From Verpa conica (taxonomy: Eukaryota > Ascomycota > Pezizomycetes > Pezizales > Morchellaceae): a stretch of 64,000 nt of DNA. The translations under genes and the position numbers were made by a program. Position 1 is the stretch's first letter, and each line of letters begins with the position of its first letter. Where the stretch lies: positions 620,001-684,000 of the forward strand of contig JAUFSD010000020.1 in the NCBI GenBank assembly GCA_033030425.1, in the 5' to 3' direction. Positions 22,719 through 35,358 of this stretch are shown piece after piece. The notes beneath the pieces are model-generated. The model had not been told where the DNA came from and searched no databases. It saw only the letters and a program-made list of their open reading frames with translations.

Positions 22719-23757
22719 CAAATATTCAACCCGCTTGGGAAGCTCGTAAGGATCTGATAGCCCGTGAAGAGTAAAGTAGGAAACGAATTTCGGAGTTCGA
22801 AGCTGTGTTTAGTATTATGATACTGGAATTGGTGTAAACATCATAGCCGACAGGTTGGAGATGAAGGAGATATGGGCCGCTGGAAGCTTAAACTGATAGA
22901 AGTCCAGGAGTGACTCTTCCCGCATGTCTCTATTTTTGCGGGGTCGTAGAACTCCATATTGGGTCATCAAATCTCGAACCAGACAGCTGCTACCAGGACA
23001 TGCATATGCAATCTTCCCCTCTCCTCGGGGAAGCCATGAAGGACTCGAAATGCATGTCAGAAGCAAGGAATACAATATGTATTCTGGGTTACTACTTGTC
23101 TACCCGTCCAACTTTCTTTTCTTATCTGACAACTTGATGTGGTGACAAATTGGATAAACTGAGGCGAAACCTAACCCTGATTACCGAGTTAGATATGTCG
23201 GCAGCGAGTAGCGAAATTCTTGAGACAAGTATCACTACACAACCGCAATAGGTAAGAAACAGAAACTTCAAGTAGAGAAAGCGTACATTCATAGTTCATG
23301 CGCGATCAACCTACAGTTGCACGTTGTGGAAGATTATCACATCAAGATGGGGCTCTCGGTTGGTATGTCAGTGACTGGGTTTAGTTCATAATTCTGTCAT
23401 CAATGACTAATCAATGTCTAGGTCCATGCGGTGGCAATAATCCTCTGAGCATGATATTACATGTCCTGTTCTTCGTAGTTTTGGGGGCAGATTCGCAATC
23501 TTGAATACAAATATTGTCAATCCTGGAATTCACAGTATCAACGTCTAGTATTGCAAGTTTTTCGCAGTATTTTTCATTCTTTAATATGTAGCAATACAAG
23601 TAAGGCGAATACTAGTAGGGACCAACGACATCTTCAATTCACCTCAACAGCTCCGGTACCGAAAATGATGTATCTCATCTAACTTATCTATGTCAGGTTA
23701 CTCTTGCCTTAAGTTGTAGGAGAAAAAGACCCATTGGATAAGGGGGAGAACAATACC
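22719..23757. other. Intergenic, no gene seen
   Basis: Upstream flank of the F-box pseudogene. It shares CTTCCCCTCTCCTCGGG (about 23014) with the flank of the intact F-box gene. No coding signal. Confidence 0.4.
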
Positions 23758-24017
23758 TCACTTCTTAGCACCCTGAGTAGCGGAAGTACCACTACTTGCA
23801 GCTCCCCCGGAGCTCGGCGCATTCGCAGCCGCATTGCGATCAGCAGTCGACTGCGCACGCGCAGAAAAGCTATTAGACGAAGTATCACGACCCGCCTTCG
23901 CCTACATAGAAAACGGATAACCATTGGTGAGTTAATAATTACAAGCGAAGGACTAGAACCTACTTGGGAGGATTGAATGCGGGATGAGTCAGTCTTGGAC
24001 ATCTCACGCTTAGGCAT
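23758..24017 (-). CDS. Small SMP-type (seed-maturation-protein-like) fungal protein, two exons
   Basis: Exon 1 is 24017-23964 (ATG at 24015-24017) and exon 2 is 23901-23758 (TGA). A 62-nt GT-AG intron separates them. The 65-residue product starts MPKREMSKTDSSRIQSSQ and continues AKAGRDTSSNSFSARAQSTA, then DRNAAANAP and a Gly/Ser-rich end finishing QGAKK. The pattern DSSRIQSSQAK...F.ARAQS..DRN matches a widespread family of small fungal proteins related to the plant SMP domain, thought to be hydrophilic stress-associated proteins. The function is not established. The gene is invisible to single-frame ORF scanning because a frame runs through the intron and then diverges. Frame continuity and the family match make this confident. 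Confidence 0.85.
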
Positions 24018-24937
24018 TTCTAAAGACTTATGATATCGGTAATTGGAAGTGTTGCTGTAGTTTTGGCTTTTGACGAGATAATAGAATGCAGAGGGTAGGG
24101 CGGGTATGGTGGGTCGGGAGAGAGGTTCTTATAGAAGTCTGGATAATGATTAATTGGTAGAAAACCCCACAACCTGCTCGGCAAACCATTCGGTTAACAC
24201 TTCTATTAGGTACAGGGCAGAAGTATATATCAATTGGAGGCTACGAAGTCGGATAATGAGCCGTCCTATCGGTGTACATAGAGAGAGTTCGTACCTTAAT
24301 GGCTGCAAATGCTGAGATAAAGGTATGATGTATTTATGACGAGCTATATGCACTGAATACTGCACTTCTCCTTCCGAGAGTCTATCTGGACGAGTGATAG
24401 TAAGGCCGGACGCGGGACTCGGTACACGTTCTTCCGATATGCACTGTTCAGGCATCCGATATTCAGGCATCCAGGACTTAGGCAGTGTGATTTACATTAA
24501 GGCAGACCACGAGGTATCACAACTCAATTGGAAAAATTCATAATGAAGTCGCATGACAGGCACCGGAAATGCCATAGCCGTGGAGTATTTGTGTGACAGT
24601 ACAGTGAAGGTGCTCTACAGACGTCGCGTTATTTTGAACGATATATGCCATCAACTTGAAAAAGATTCATAGTAACCATATAATGAAGAAAAATCAGGGA
24701 TTAAAATAGATTATTTGACCCTTAGCGACTATATAGAATTATTTAGCATTGTATACCAGGTGCAGCAGTAGTTGAGATAAGGTTAGCTCAATACTCATGA
24801 AAATCTGGGGGTCTCTAACACCCTAGGCAAGAGCGAAGAGCCCTAAGTACCGAGGAGGGGGCTCATACACTCCCGAAACGAGCGTTTGCATGTGACTGAT
24901 CTAAGGAAAGCTCCAGCTCAAGTAGACACAAAAGCAG
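24018..24937. other. Intergenic, no gene seen
   Basis: A 106-codon minus-strand frame (24150-24470) shows no motif. A GCAT(C/A)C..ATTCAGGCATCC repetition near 24450 is the only local structure. Confidence 0.35.
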
Positions 24938-25076
24938 CTAACTCACAGGAGGTCCGGTCTCCTAACGGAAACGCCCCCGCACCGGGATGCAGGGGGCCGC
25001 ACGTTCGAATCCCGTGGAATCCTATAAAGATGTACTCGAACCCTGTATGCCTTGCGCTGGGATAGAGGAACTTTTT
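24938..25076 (+). mobile_element. tRNA-related SINE, copy 1
   Basis: 139-bp unit running from CTAACTCACAGGAGG to GGAACTTTTT. It contains an A-box-like GGTCTCCTAACGG and a B-box ACGTTCGAATCC about 35 bp later, both internal RNA polymerase III promoter elements. It ends in T5, a Pol III terminator. By my reading it is identical over all 139 bp to the copy at 35220-35358 and differs at one base from 37279-37417. It cannot fold as a normal tRNA (no matching acceptor, mispaired T-stem), so a tRNA-derived SINE is the best call. An unknown Pol III ncRNA gene family is the alternative. I do not see clear target duplications. Confidence 0.8.
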
Positions 25077-26777
25077 GCTATTTTCACTATCGTCTTTCTC
25101 TGGTCCACTGTTCAATCACAATTAAAGAACAAGCAAAATATCAAGGAATAGTCTCCGTTAGATTCCTACGACGGACGGAGATGTTACCAGGGGGTGTTAA
25201 TTTCTATATGGAGTAAGACCCAAGTTGTGCGCAGATCCTCAACTACCAACGTGACACAGGCTGTACTCTTCCAGGACTCAGACCTCTGCGGACACTACAT
25301 GTCCTACGCGAAATCGGGGGTGTCATCCACTTTCATAAAGGAAACTTTGTTAGATAACGAACCAACACCCACGTTTTTACCGGGAGTGTCAATATTTGCA
25401 CCTCCACAAACTGAGTTCGGTGCGTTAGCATCCATGCTACGGCCAGCAGTTGACTATGCCCACGGAGAAACACTATTAGAAGTCGCTTTCTCCCATGCGG
25501 ATAACCGTCAACGTGTTAATAATTATAGCAACAGGTACCACAAGTCAACTCCAGTATTTCGGTCACGAAGTCCGGTTTAAATGCTTTGCATACAGGTATT
25601 CTTCGGGAATTCGTATTGATGGTGTTGGAAAGGTTTTGTTTAATGGAGTTTGGCGTAGCGGGTGTACATAGACTGAGCTCGGGCTTTAACAGCTGAAATT
25701 TTCTGGGGTAATTAGATCATTTTATATTCCGCGAAGGCAAGGCGTAGGGCCCGGTGTAGATGCCTTTACTATTCTGTGGGCTTGGCGCTTCCTAATTGTC
25801 CGCAACTGACGAGTTCATGGGGATTAGTCATCATTGACGGTGCTGAGGGTTTAAGAATAAGGATTACGTTAAGAACAAATGGCGTAAAGCAGAGAAAAAC
25901 GGAAGAGGGGGGTTTCCTCCTCAGGTGCTTTGATCTAGAAAATTAGAATTTTTAAATCGGCTATCTCACAAGGCAGGTTGAGAAATTGAATTGATACAGC
26001 ACTAACAAGAATTAACGGATAAGATCCACCCCGTTCGTGCAGAGCCCCATTACTGCCAAGCCAGCCGCAGAGCCTCAACTCCCATTGATTGAGGCGATAG
26101 TTTATGCTGATTAGTCATTGATGACGTATGTTAGAATCCAACCTCATCTTCAACGACATAATATGTTACAGACTAGACAAGATTTTGCCCTGCACAGTTC
26201 TCTAGACTTTCTACGGACCCGGCTTCCTCCTATATGCAGGTCCTCCACGTGTTATTGAACTTCCCAGACCCAAGAAGCCACAGTAGTACAAAGCTTTAAG
26301 GGATCGAATGTGCGTTACGCATCTGTGGCTGCATGTTTCGGTTTGCGTTTTTGAGACACCTGGATCCTCACATTCGGCACCCTACATCTTCGCAACCGCA
26401 TAATCAAGATTGTTGAACAATACGGGTGCCACTTGACCCATTATATATCTCTACATTCTATAAGCACAAAATGGCTATGTACATGAATAAGATAGATACC
26501 TCTAGGGATCTAAAACCGGAGGCATGTTTCGCACAACATTCCACTCCAAGAAAGTACCGTTGGAAGCGCTGCAACACTAAATATTCACCCAAAAAAATCC
26601 CCCAAAATATAAACACCATTGAAGAGAGTCAGTCACTCCGCTTCAATCATTACACTACCTCTCCAAGCAGCATGAGACTCACGCTGTAAGCTCAGCGGGC
26701 TGATTTTGATTCCCTGCTACAGACCGGTGATAATAGTGTTAGTACCATAGCTAGCTGAAGAAATTAAAACGATGGAA
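25077..26777. other. Intergenic with an unassigned 128-codon frame
   Basis: A plus-strand frame at 25194-25580 (contains CGHYMSYAKSGVSSTF) has no family I recognise and an uncertain start. It may be a gene fragment. The remainder is featureless. Confidence 0.3.
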
Positions 26778-28701
26778 CTACAAACCTGAATACCCTGGGT
26801 GAATCTTCTGTCCATCCAGCTCATGTCGCATAGCGTCCGGGTCAAGTTCTTGCATCCTAGTTCCTTCATAGGCAAAAGCTTGTTGATCTCCGGTATGACC
26901 CTTGGGCTCGTTTAGATCTTCCTGATTACTCGCTCTCCTCCGTCTCATAAACAACACAAACACACAGGCACCTAACGCGATAGCTGCCAGCCCACCAACA
27001 ACAGCCCCTGCAATTGCCCCTGCCGCAGGTTTCGAGGAGCTAGATGAATCCGGTTCCGAGCTGCCACTATCTGCATCCGCGGTTGAGGTTGAGGTTGAGG
27101 TTGAGGTTGCGGTAGCGATTGCAGTAGCTGTGGTGCTGAACAAGCTCGCAAGTCGATCATTTGCAAAGCCGTTCTCGGGCTCAACCTTTGTGCTATTACC
27201 AGACCCAATACTTCGGCTGATCCGACTCGAAACCTCGTATTCAGCCGTTATATCCGGATACTCCGTCTCCCACTCCAAAGTTGTCATGTCAAACAAAAAG
27301 ACCCCCGTGGCATCACAAGTGATATCCGGCTTCTGCCCGCCGAATACTAACATATGGCGCTTTCCGTATAAGTCACAAGAGGAAGCTTTGCGGGCTCCGG
27401 GGGAGCCGAATCCGGTCGAGCTTATTGAGAACCATTCGAACGTTGGTATGGAGAGTACGTTGATGTCCGATTTTATGGTGCCGTCTGATGAGCCCCCGAA
27501 CATGAAGATTTGGTGGCTCAGACCGTCACTGGCTGATACTACGGTGACACAGAAGTCTTGTCGCCAGTCTGGAACCGCACCGGTTGTGATTTGTGAGTAC
27601 CATTCTTTATTCTCGATATCGTAGACGTCGATAGAGGTGAATGGGAACTAGATTGGAGGTATTAGTACAGTATTCTCCGGGGCTGGAGTGGCTACTGGGG
27701 ATATTCTGGTAACATACCGTTGACGCCGGCTTTCTCCCACCCAACACCAACAGAGTGCCCTTCCCACCATAAGGCACCGCAACCATCTTCGACCACCTCC
27801 TCGGCGAAATAGTATCCGGCGTAGTCTCATTTGTCCACGTCTTCGTCTCAGCATCGAACGTCAGCAGCCCCGACAACAACTCCTGCACACCCAACAGGCC
27901 AATATCCGGATCCGAATCCTGCGATATCGTACCCCCCAACAAGAACCCCTGCCGTATACCCGGTATAAACACCCCGCCTTGCTGAAACGCCCGAATCGGC
28001 ACTGCATCTATCGGACTGATCGGGAATGAAGACCACGCATCGGAAAGGTTTGTACCAGTATTGGAAATGTCGTACGACCACCCAATGTTCTTCTCCGGAG
28101 CGGTGATGTTCGGTATCACTAGGTCGGAGGCTTGCTGGTGTCCTGCTACAAGATATGCTTCGTTGGCGACTTCGTCGACCCAGAAGTAACCTTCGCTAAG
28201 TTCGGGCATGGCTTGCGGTAGTGCCTCGATGTCGATGAATGATTTCATCTTGTCGTAATTTTGTGAATCGTTGGCGAGTGGGTTGAATGCATCTTCGATG
28301 GATATTGATCTTTGATAGGTATCTATGATAGTTAGTCTCTCTCTCTCTTTACTTATATTTCAGCCGGGAGTGGGGGTGTCACTTGAGAGGAATGTCCTAG
28401 TAGTACTTGAGCTATTAGCGATGTACGCAACACTCCCACCAACGATATAGAGTTTATTATTAATCAGGGCGCCTGTTCACGTTTAGTATGGATTTCAATG
28501 ACACCGGGAGTGGTAGCACATGCTCTGGTGAAACGCTATTGTGCAATAGAACGCATAGTCGGATACATCTCGGAATACCGTTGATCGTGGGTACAGCGAC
28601 TCTGACTCTAATACCGATTGTGCAGTTGCCAGGCAGATCCCGGAAATAAGGAGTGATAGTGTTGCCCAGAGGTTGAACACAGATCTCCGCTGGTACGACA
28701 T
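26778..28701 (-). CDS. Kelch-repeat type I membrane protein
   Basis: ATG at 28699-28701. Exons supported by frame are 28701 to an unresolved donor near 28500, about 28472-28383, 28322-27718, and 27647-26778. The first exon encodes a signal peptide (LWATLSLLISGICLATAQS). Kelch blades follow: GALINNKLYIVGGS, GTLLVLGGRKPAS, HQIFMFGGSSDG, HMLVFGGQKPD. A Ser/Thr stretch containing a GGTTGA-type hexamer repeat (27085-27110) precedes one transmembrane helix (AIAGAVVGGLAAIALGACVF) and a basic stop-transfer RRRR with a cytoplasmic tail. This matches the common ascomycete kelch/TM family of secretory-pathway or plasma-membrane proteins (beta-propeller outside, short tail inside). The ligand is unknown. 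The junction between the signal-peptide exon and the first kelch blade could not be fixed, so the gene may have a small extra exon or damage there. Confidence 0.75.
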
Positions 28702-29143
28702 TGTAACGAACTACAACCCAGGTGGTTTAGAACGAATGTAGAAAGGAGCGAAGTAATAAACACTTTGTATCTTGAAAGAAGTCTGTCGGGTGAAGGGGGA
28801 TGTGGAGTGAAGATATTGGATAGTGTGAGTGAAAGCCAATCCCCCATGCCCACTCCAAGGTGTCCGCGAAGCGAATTTGCCTCCCTAGTCTAACCTAGAT
28901 GCTAGGATCTTGGAATCTTTACTTGGATCCACTCTTGTGTGTCTATTAATATGTTGGCCCTGGATGCGTCTTAGTCTGATTTTACTGGCCTGATCACATA
29001 TCGCTTACGATAGATAGGCCAATCCCCTACCTAAAGCCCGATATTATTGATGCAGGGGGAGGTTCTTGAACTCGTAAGCCCCAGTACCATACGGGGATTA
29101 AATTGTTTCTGGAAAACCTAGCCAAGGCAAGGCAAGCATTTAT
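28702..29143. other. Intergenic, no gene seen
   Basis: Upstream side of the kelch gene. No motif beyond ordinary AT-rich sequence. Confidence 0.4.
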
Positions 29144-29596
29144 TTAAAACCAATGTAACGAATGTTTTATGGGGTCCATACAGGGGTTCCAAGTATGTTT
29201 TAACCAGTCAGAGGATGGTATATCTACTGGCTCTTGCTTGGTTAGGCAACGCAATGATAGTCTGACCATCCGATTACATAGCCCATGGCCAAATATCGTG
29301 AAGATTAACTGAACATCACCTGGCTGATACTTAGGCCTGGCGGTTACCAGACAATCCTTTCCTATTGTGTATATTACAATTTTACCGTCGTCAAGGGATG
29401 GTTCCCAGCCTCCACCCTCAAGGCAGATAGATCGGCATGTATGAACCGTAATCAACGGTCGGTTGCATACAACGTCTAAAATTTCCCTTTGCAGTGGTGA
29501 GAGAATAGGAAACAATTTGAGGACCACCTTACCGGAGAGTAGATTCAACGTTTTTTGTGTGACCAACCACTTACTATAATTCATACTGTATTGCAT
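29144..29596 (-). CDS. Hypothetical protein or gene fragment, 150 residues
   Basis: From the ATG at 29594-29596 to a stop at 29144. A TAA lies a little further upstream in frame. No family recognised. The segment PLQREILDVVC, then CRSICLEGGGWEPSLDDGK and VQLIFTIFGHGLCN, has coding-like composition with spaced Cys and Gly residues. It could be a terminal exon or a decayed fragment. There are no neighbours with related function. Low confidence that it is expressed. Confidence 0.3.
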   Translation of the reverse strand: MQYSMNYSKWLVTQKTLNLLSGKVVLKLFPILSPLQREILDVVCNRPLITVHTCRSICLEGGGWEPSLDDGKIVIYTIGKDCLVTARPKYQPGDVQLIFTIFGHGLCNRMVRLSLRCLTKQEPVDIPSSDWLKHTWNPCMDPIKHSLHWF

Positions 29597-29617
29597 AAAA
29601 CTCAGTGGGGAATTCAC

Positions 29618-32600
29618 GATTTTTATTTTTTATATATTTGTAAATCGAGGCGTTGCGGCTTTTCCAATATTAGGGGGTAAGCCAGTGTGCTAAACGAGGC
29701 TAACGGTCGCAGAGTAGTTTACCCGCATACCTTAATCCCCAGCTCTGACAGGTGAGAAGCTTAGTATGTGATGTAATAGCGCAGTACCAGGGGACCGCAG
29801 GCCATACCGGTTTTCACCTCGCTATTATGACGATTGCAGCCTAAGGGGGCTAGTTCTATCCCTCTGCCACAATGTTGCATTAATCTTGGATGCATCAATC
29901 ATGGAAAGAGAAATCCATGTTTCTCTCGGGTAACACCGAGAAGAAGAAAGGTTGGTACGGGTATTAATTCCGCAACGCTCGTTAAAGCACTTCACCTAAC
30001 CCTTAAACGTGCATGAGGCTAATTTTATATTCTTGCTTGCGCCAAAAGTGGCGGTGGCTCAGCGCAGAATAGCAGCTTTGTCAACTAGAGCTAGCCAATG
30101 GGATATTGCAATGTTTGCCCCCAGTATTGGGGGGCAGCTTTACCAACTTATGGGATAGAAGGTAATACCGTATAATCTGGCGAGAGCAGAATCGCGCTAA
30201 AAGGTTGAAATAAGAAGTGGCAAAGTACTTAACTGGTAAATGAAGCCACTATCCCTAAGTAAGCAAAGCAAAGGAGACATCTCTCTCGGTATAGTAAGTT
30301 GCGAAAACAGTTGCTGCTACTCTTAGGAAAATTGTCCAGCCACACTTTGTTTAGACGACTTAGTGGGATTCTCGGTCTCGCCAGATTACGCGGTATATTA
30401 GCTGCTCTGTGGTCCGTTCACCTGACTAAATGGGACTAGTAGGTGGGAGAGATAATAAAGGGCTCCCAATAACGTATTTAAAGAAGGTCGGGAGGCGTAA
30501 GAGGTGAGATTCAAGGTTTTTACTCATTCTTTATATGTCTGAGCTACGGTTTCTAGGAGGAAATTACATTAATTGTTACTGTATTCAAAGCACTAGCGTA
30601 GTCGTGGGAGTAATAGATTTCTCGTCAGCTCACTATGCGTATCCTAGCTATTGTATATCAATTGCGTGACTACATAAACTAAACAGTAGTACGCTACTGT
30701 CCTGGCATGGTTTGTTGGCATTCCCGTGTGTATCGCTATGCCACATTTATTGCCTTTATGTTTTCAGTATGTTCTATTTTTCAGTATGGGCTATTGGCGC
30801 TGAATTCTAAGCAATTAGATATAAATAGTGCTATCCTTGGGAAACTCAGTGTACTGTTTACTTCATGGGCTCGAAAGCAAAAACTACCGGGTAATTGTGT
30901 GGGTTAGGGTTATTTATGTAGGTTTTTTTTTTGTTTTTCACTAGAGGGCCTGAATGAAGTGCCGCAGTCGTATCTGGTATCTGATTTTCAGGGGTCTATT
31001 TTTGAAATGCACCTTTGCTGATCGCAGGGCTGAACATCATAATTTGATCATTTGGTTCGCCTTTCCCGCGGAATTAGTTTCTCCGTCCTACAGAATTATT
31101 CCCACGGTCGCATAAACACTGACCAGGATAGATAGCACTAGTCTACCATTATTGGAAGTGATGGGCAAAGATCCGCTTCTATAGAACCTTGGACTATAAC
31201 GGGCAAACCCCCCCGCTATTCGCTTAGTCAAGTACCGTGGGCGGATCACTGCCACTACCGTAGTTTCTCTCGTATAGTAAGACAATACTCTGGAGACGGG
31301 TGAAATGGGGACAAATGATTCGTTGGATGGTAGTTGATCAGCAGGTACGATTTGGTGCGACAGAATGAACCGCGGTAGGATTGATGGGTGGGATAAGCAC
31401 CGCTCATCAAATTGGACCTGCTAGCACATGTCTAGTAACATGAGTTTATATGGTTGTCCTTCCAGGTGGTTCTCAATCTAATACTATCAGTTACTAAGCC
31501 CGGTGGTTTAGAACGTCTAAAAACACATCTGATTACATCTTCGCCACTTTATAATATAGAGTTATCGCTTACTCCGCAAACAACATTTCGTGAGATCTTA
31601 CTGCGAAGAAAGGATCCGGACTTACGTGAAGAGATTACACATTACAACAGAAGTGGTTAAGTATTTATTCAACAATAGTGGGATGGTGAAACCCTAACCC
31701 TACAATATCCCGCGGACTCCCGGAATAGGCCATGCGCAGGGCTTCCATCTACAGCGTAGTCGCTCTATAACAATATGAAAACAGAGCGGATCTCTATTTT
31801 TATAGAGAAGATTCTTATAAGGGAATACTAGTGCCCATAAAATAACCCATGTCCGGTCCTGAATTCGTATTCTTCTAAGGCGAATATTCTTATAGCCAGA
31901 ATTCTTACAGGGCGACTGTGCTGTATCCTTGAACTACATTCATTATAAAGGTATAAATGAAAGGGATAACATACGACACGAAGGTACTGAGCCATACATA
32001 GGACCGGAGGATGAATCTTCAGAGTGAAAAATGAACCCTCGGACGGGATAGGTCTTCTAGGAACGGGCTATTCATGCAAAGTGTATACTGAGAGCACTAG
32101 TAGCGTGCCACTCAGCTAGTTCTTTACTAAAATGACCACAGCCATAAGTCCAAGGGTGGGACCTAACATGAACGTTATAGCTATCATACTAATACTACTA
32201 TTGTGCATAGCTAGTGATACGTAGAGACCCGCTACCTCCATATCAAGCACGCTCACTATAGGTAAGGATAACCTATTTGGAGAAACCTTTGGGAGTATTA
32301 TCTTACAAGTGGATATCGCACGGGTATAGACGCGATGGGGAACCTTTTTAGACATACGTGTTTTCTACTGATATCGTTTTATACCAACCTCTGTATCTTG
32401 AGTTCTATTTAAAGATTAACTTTTAGGTACGCGGCGCGATCGTGTGTATGTAGCGGGAGAATGTTCTGTTAATAGAGGTGATACTTGGGGTTACTCACAG
32501 AACCCTAGCCCTTAGTGGCTAGCTAATCAAATTCTACGGGGGCGCTCGAGGTAGCTTATCGGAGATGAGGGGACGGTGGCACGCTAAGAGTCATTATCAA

Positions 32601-34613
32601 TCAGGGTTTGTATTATCTTAAAGCGTGGTGATTTTTATACCAGGTTCTATATTCCGGGTGTATTGACGGCCTAAGAGTATACTAACTTCATAGTATATGG
32701 AGGGCGAGTAATGACTAGTGGTGTACATTATTAGAATATGTGGCGCGTGAGGCTTGATAGTTGCTTAAAAATTTTTGTATCGTAGTCACTGGCCATCGTG
32801 ATTACCATGTTTCTTAGCTAATAAAGGGCCTTTCTTTGGGAATCCATGGCCGGCTGCATCTTAAAGACTGCTCTTAGGTGACAATATGTATCGGGAAAGT
32901 GGTACTCTATGTGTAATACCGGGTACTGAGCCGTAAGAGCTCAGATGAACTTCGGTGGTCTCTAACTATGAGGAGTGGGGAACATATATTGTGGTTTTAA
33001 CTGCTGAATTGATTGTATAAGAGAGATGGAGAGATAGAACGATATATGCTCTAGCAAAAGAAATCCTAAGCCCTCATATGGGTTTCCTACCCTAGATCCT
33101 CAAACATATCAAATAGAGATACACGTGACTCATAGATGAAACAAAGCATCGACTATCCTTATTAGGGAAGCATATACAACATATATCTTATGATGTTATC
33201 GAGTGAGAGAGCATGATCCAGCTGTAAGTAATTGTTTTTGGGCACATGGTGCGGTGATTACGTAACCTTCTCGTAATACCTACTGTAGTCGGTGCACCGC
33301 TGTGGTAACGGGCGTAATCTTAACTAATGATTTTTGCGCTGTATTTTCCTGGCTGGGTATCTAAATAAAGTAGAGAAAAGATTAGGAGCATGTTCCTCGG
33401 CGGAATTGCAACTTGCTAGAGACAATATGATGTAATGAATCTTTAGGGGTTAAACAATAATCACAAATTAGAGCAGTAGCAACAACTCCATCATAGTATC
33501 CCAACAAAGTGCAAACGTGGTTGAGGATCAGGCCCCAGCTCCAAGCACCAATTCAGCTACTTTTTATGTAATTATAGAAACCGACTAGTGAAAACCCTCT
33601 AATGAAATAACAGTCCTAGCCATAGAGCCCTAATCAATAGTAATATCACTCTATGTATATATAGATACGACCCCTGAGCATAACCTCCCCGGAAAATTCC
33701 AAAGGCTCTCGATAGACAACCAGCCAAAAAAGAGTGTCCTTCAAGTCGCTCAGTTATCCCTTCCGTGTCACAGTGGTAGTATTTCTAATCTCAGCTGGAA
33801 TTTACGGATTATATTTCGCTTAATTGAGACTCTTATTTCGGGGGTATATCAGGATTTCTCGGAAAGAATGGCTTAATATGGTGGAGTATTGAAGAATAAT
33901 TTGTTTCTTACTACCTTTATTCATCAACAGATACACAGATCAATACATTCGTTCTCTAGTTGAACCTTCTGTTTGTTACCTACTATGGCTGTGTTGCGAT
34001 ACCCATCTCTGTGCTTTGGTTATCCTGTACAAGATAGTAAGGTCCCCTAACCCTGGGAGATAATCTAATCTAATCTCGATCACGTGGCTGATTAGCAGTC
34101 AAACCTAGAATCAGCATGTATGTATATGAAAGGCCCAAGAACTGTTTAATTAGTAGTATAGTGATCTATTGTCATGGCTAATAGAAGCAGGGGCCACACA
34201 CACATTATAAAGAGTATTAGGTTACATGCGCGCTATTTCGATGGCTGCCAAGCATCCGACGATTGAGTGGCCTGAAGGAAACATTACAAATAGAACATTT
34301 CCCCGGTTATAAGATAGCAGCGGAGGCATATCACTCGTCGTATCTGATCGCGTGGAGATTAACACTTATGCCCCACCCGCACACCTTGTGTGTAGTTCTT
34401 TCCTCACCGCTCAACTGTTAGCCGCACAGTACAACGGTTTGTTCTTCCCCTAGAGATTCCTGACGTATATCATCTTTGATGAATGCTTATGCATTTTCGT
34501 AGACTTCCAAAATAACCTCAGATATTTCTCAGCTACACCTGAGCTTGTTTTGAGCGTTTGGTTGACAATGTAAGTAACTCTAAACAATATCAGGTGGATC
34601 CGGGTAGTATTGA
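29618..34613. other. Five-kilobase gene desert
   Basis: No frame above about 80 codons with a recognisable motif. Telomere-type motifs lie at 30903-30911 and 31690-31698. A stretch near 31800-31920 with ATTCTTA(T/C)AGGG..GACTG recurs weakly near 36940, suggesting a decayed dispersed repeat. Otherwise nothing seen. Confidence 0.4.
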
Positions 34614-35114
34614 GTCATAGAGAAGCACCTCGTCGCGCCGACCATGGTGGTTTGGTTGATGATATTTGATATGAGTAGTGAGAAGAACTGGCGCATAAAA
34701 GCATATGCAACGGATTTTACGGAGACCTGCTTCAAAATGAATATCGACACCTGAGGGGACTCGGTGCTGTATTCTGCAGTGGCAACATGGGTTGCTTACA
34801 TGGCTGACATGCCGGGAGTCTGTAGTGGTGTTTTCAGCACTAATCATTGCCGTGTGTCAAAAGACCAGGGGTTTCGTAGCAGTGGACAGGAGCAGTTTAG
34901 CAACAACTCATTCAACTCTCCGCCTCGGGTTTTGCTGGCGCTCAATTCCTTTGAAATCGACCATGGGGGGGACTTGCGACTTTTGGTGAAGGCGTCCAAT
35001 GTTACCGCCGCTGGAATGACATAGCATTTAGATACCTGGGGGGATACAATCTTGTACTCCGCCAGAGTATCGTGTATTGATCTTAGCTATATAGAAAATA
35101 CTCTCGGTTTTTAG
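34614..35114 (+). pseudogene. H-type lectin protein relic, two tandem domains, two Trp-to-stop changes
   Basis: One frame runs 34614-35114 and encodes two H-type lectin units. Unit 1 reads PTMVVWLMIFDMSSEKNWRI, then KAYATDFTETCFKMNIDT, TGA (34752-34754), then GDSVLYSAVATWVAY. Unit 2 reads FNSPPRVLLALNSFEIDHGG, DLRLLVKASNVTAAGMT, TAG (35022-35024), then HLDTWGDTILYSA. In the family, and in the sister unit (DTWGD), the first stop sits where Trp belongs. Functional H-type lectins bind N-acetylgalactosamine and occur in fungal secreted and allorecognition-type proteins. No upstream start or signal peptide is visible, so the 5' part is missing. An ordinary low-similarity ORF is unlikely given two units with the same motif order. 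Confidence 0.75.
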
Positions 35115-35219
35115 CGGGATAGTCATAGTCGGCAAAGAAAAATAATTAAAACCTTACGTATGCTCATTAATGGTGGTCAAACACTAAGCCGGATGAAAAG
35201 GATAGCTGGCTAAAACATC

Positions 35220-35358
35220 AAAAAGTTCCTCTATCCCAGCGCAAGGCATACAGGGTTCGAGTACATCTTTATAGGATTCCACGGGATTCGAACGTGCGGC
35301 CCCCTGCATCCCGGTGCGGGGGCGTTTCCGTTAGGAGACCGGACCTCCTGTGAGTTAG
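35220..35358 (-). mobile_element. tRNA-related SINE, copy 2
   Basis: By eye, identical over 139 bp to the copy at 24938-25076, in reverse orientation. It carries the same A-box, B-box and T5 end. Flanking DNA is unrelated to that of copies 1 and 3. Confidence 0.8.

Noticed and set aside
24949..25030. tRNA gene
   Set aside because: A and B boxes are present but the acceptor strands do not pair and the T-stem has mismatches; the 139-bp repeated unit fits a SINE better.
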